Shown here one piece after another: positions 63,640 through 64,000 of a DNA stretch of 64,000 bases; the stretch's first letter is position 1; each line of letters starts with the position of its first letter. The notes under the pieces were generated by a model. The model was not told the DNA's origin. It saw only the letters and a program-made list of their open reading frames with translations, and ran no database searches. The translations under genes were made by a program, and so were the position numbers. The stretch is from Adiantum capillus-veneris (lineage: Eukaryota; Streptophyta; Polypodiopsida; Polypodiales; Pteridaceae), in NCBI GenBank assembly GCA_014529385.2, contig CM043966.1, forward strand, positions 102,371,087-102,435,086, given 5' to 3'.

Positions 63640-64000
63640 GTGTGTTGTCATATGGATGGATCAACTTCTTTGAGGTCTTTGTAGGACCAATCAAACACAT
63701 CTTTATACTTCTTGAGAAGTTGTTTTAGCAGTTCTTCTTCCTCATGCTCTAAATCAGTTTCTATATAGACCGCGGCTGAGGCTTTTCACCTGGCGCAGCG
63801 AGGTCTATCCGTTTTGCATTTTCCAGCCCATCATAAGATTCTTGGTTTATTCTTTCCCTAACTGGTGGTGTCATTATGATTTTTCTGTTGTGGATGGTGA
63901 ATTTTCGATCGTGGGATGGTACATTCATGTTTTCTTTTTCTGACTCCTCCTTACCATCACTTTTTCTCTCAGTAGTCCATACCTCTCGTAATGACCATTT
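63640..64000 (-). pseudogene. Region upstream of RT in the large minus-strand element
   Basis: The minus strand reads an acidic Lys/Glu-rich linker ending in VFDWSYKDLKEVDPS just before RT, with stops and at least one frameshift. The VF-W-Y-DL pattern is the usual lead-in to plant gypsy RT. No protease motif is visible in this 360-base part; one could exist beyond the window. Confidence 0.6.

Overview
The window looks like intergenic, heterochromatic DNA from the large, repeat-rich nuclear genome of a land plant. It holds dense Ty3/gypsy and Ty1/copia LTR retrotransposons, a LINE tail, small DNA transposons, microsatellites and a few decayed plant gene pieces such as an LRR receptor fragment. 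No intact host gene, rRNA, tRNA or CRISPR array is visible. The style of several retroelements made me think of a fern, lycophyte or gymnosperm, but the sequence alone does not fix the lineage. Nearly all coding sequence carries stop codons or frameshifts, and many stops are C-to-T types (CAA, CAG or CGA turned into stops), as expected of old methylated copies.

Layout. 1-3190: minus-strand chromovirus-type gypsy fragment with a TTAA-flanked DNA transposon (copy 1) in its chromodomain. 3191-7574: non-autonomous LTR element with ~2 kb LTRs, the second one truncated. 7575-9300: minus-strand gypsy gag with its primer-binding site, followed by its probable LTR. 10628-12399: 1.8 kb palindrome of two LTR-like arms. 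13370-13860: LRR pseudogene. 15020-15490: piece of a transposon-associated gene resembling DUF7869 proteins. 15504-23652: minus-strand Tat/Ogre-like gypsy element with two RNase H domains. 23950-24930: LINE 3' end. 25686-27555: short copia element with gag only.

27656-42360: plus-strand chromovirus-type gypsy element. It is interrupted by a 218-bp MITE (32594-32811, 8-bp target duplication) and by a young 7.9-kb element with gag and protease but no polymerase (34064-41959). 42840-44081: copia gag plus 3' LTR. 44282-44900: palindrome-bearing satellite units. 45267-49778: minus-strand gypsy LTR and adjoining 3' region, with copies 2 and 3 of the TTAA transposon in opposite orientations. 49779-52080: unidentified decayed ORFs and an LTR-like end.

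52080-64000 may be one very large minus-strand gypsy-type element. Read in the minus direction it has RT, RNase H, two integrase zinc modules in a row, the integrase core, then an aspartic protease downstream of integrase in the same frame. A satellite array with an exact 285-bp period follows, then a ~1,150-codon coiled-coil ORF, a polypurine tract and a 3' LTR.

The strongest leads are: (a) the TTAA-targeting transposon, with three insertions and two related empty sites inside the window; (b) the satellite whose 24-bp palindrome shows compensatory changes between two loci; (c) the unusual protease position and doubled zinc module of the last element; and (d) a set of non-autonomous LTR elements that share primer-site and polypurine patterns with the Tat-like element.
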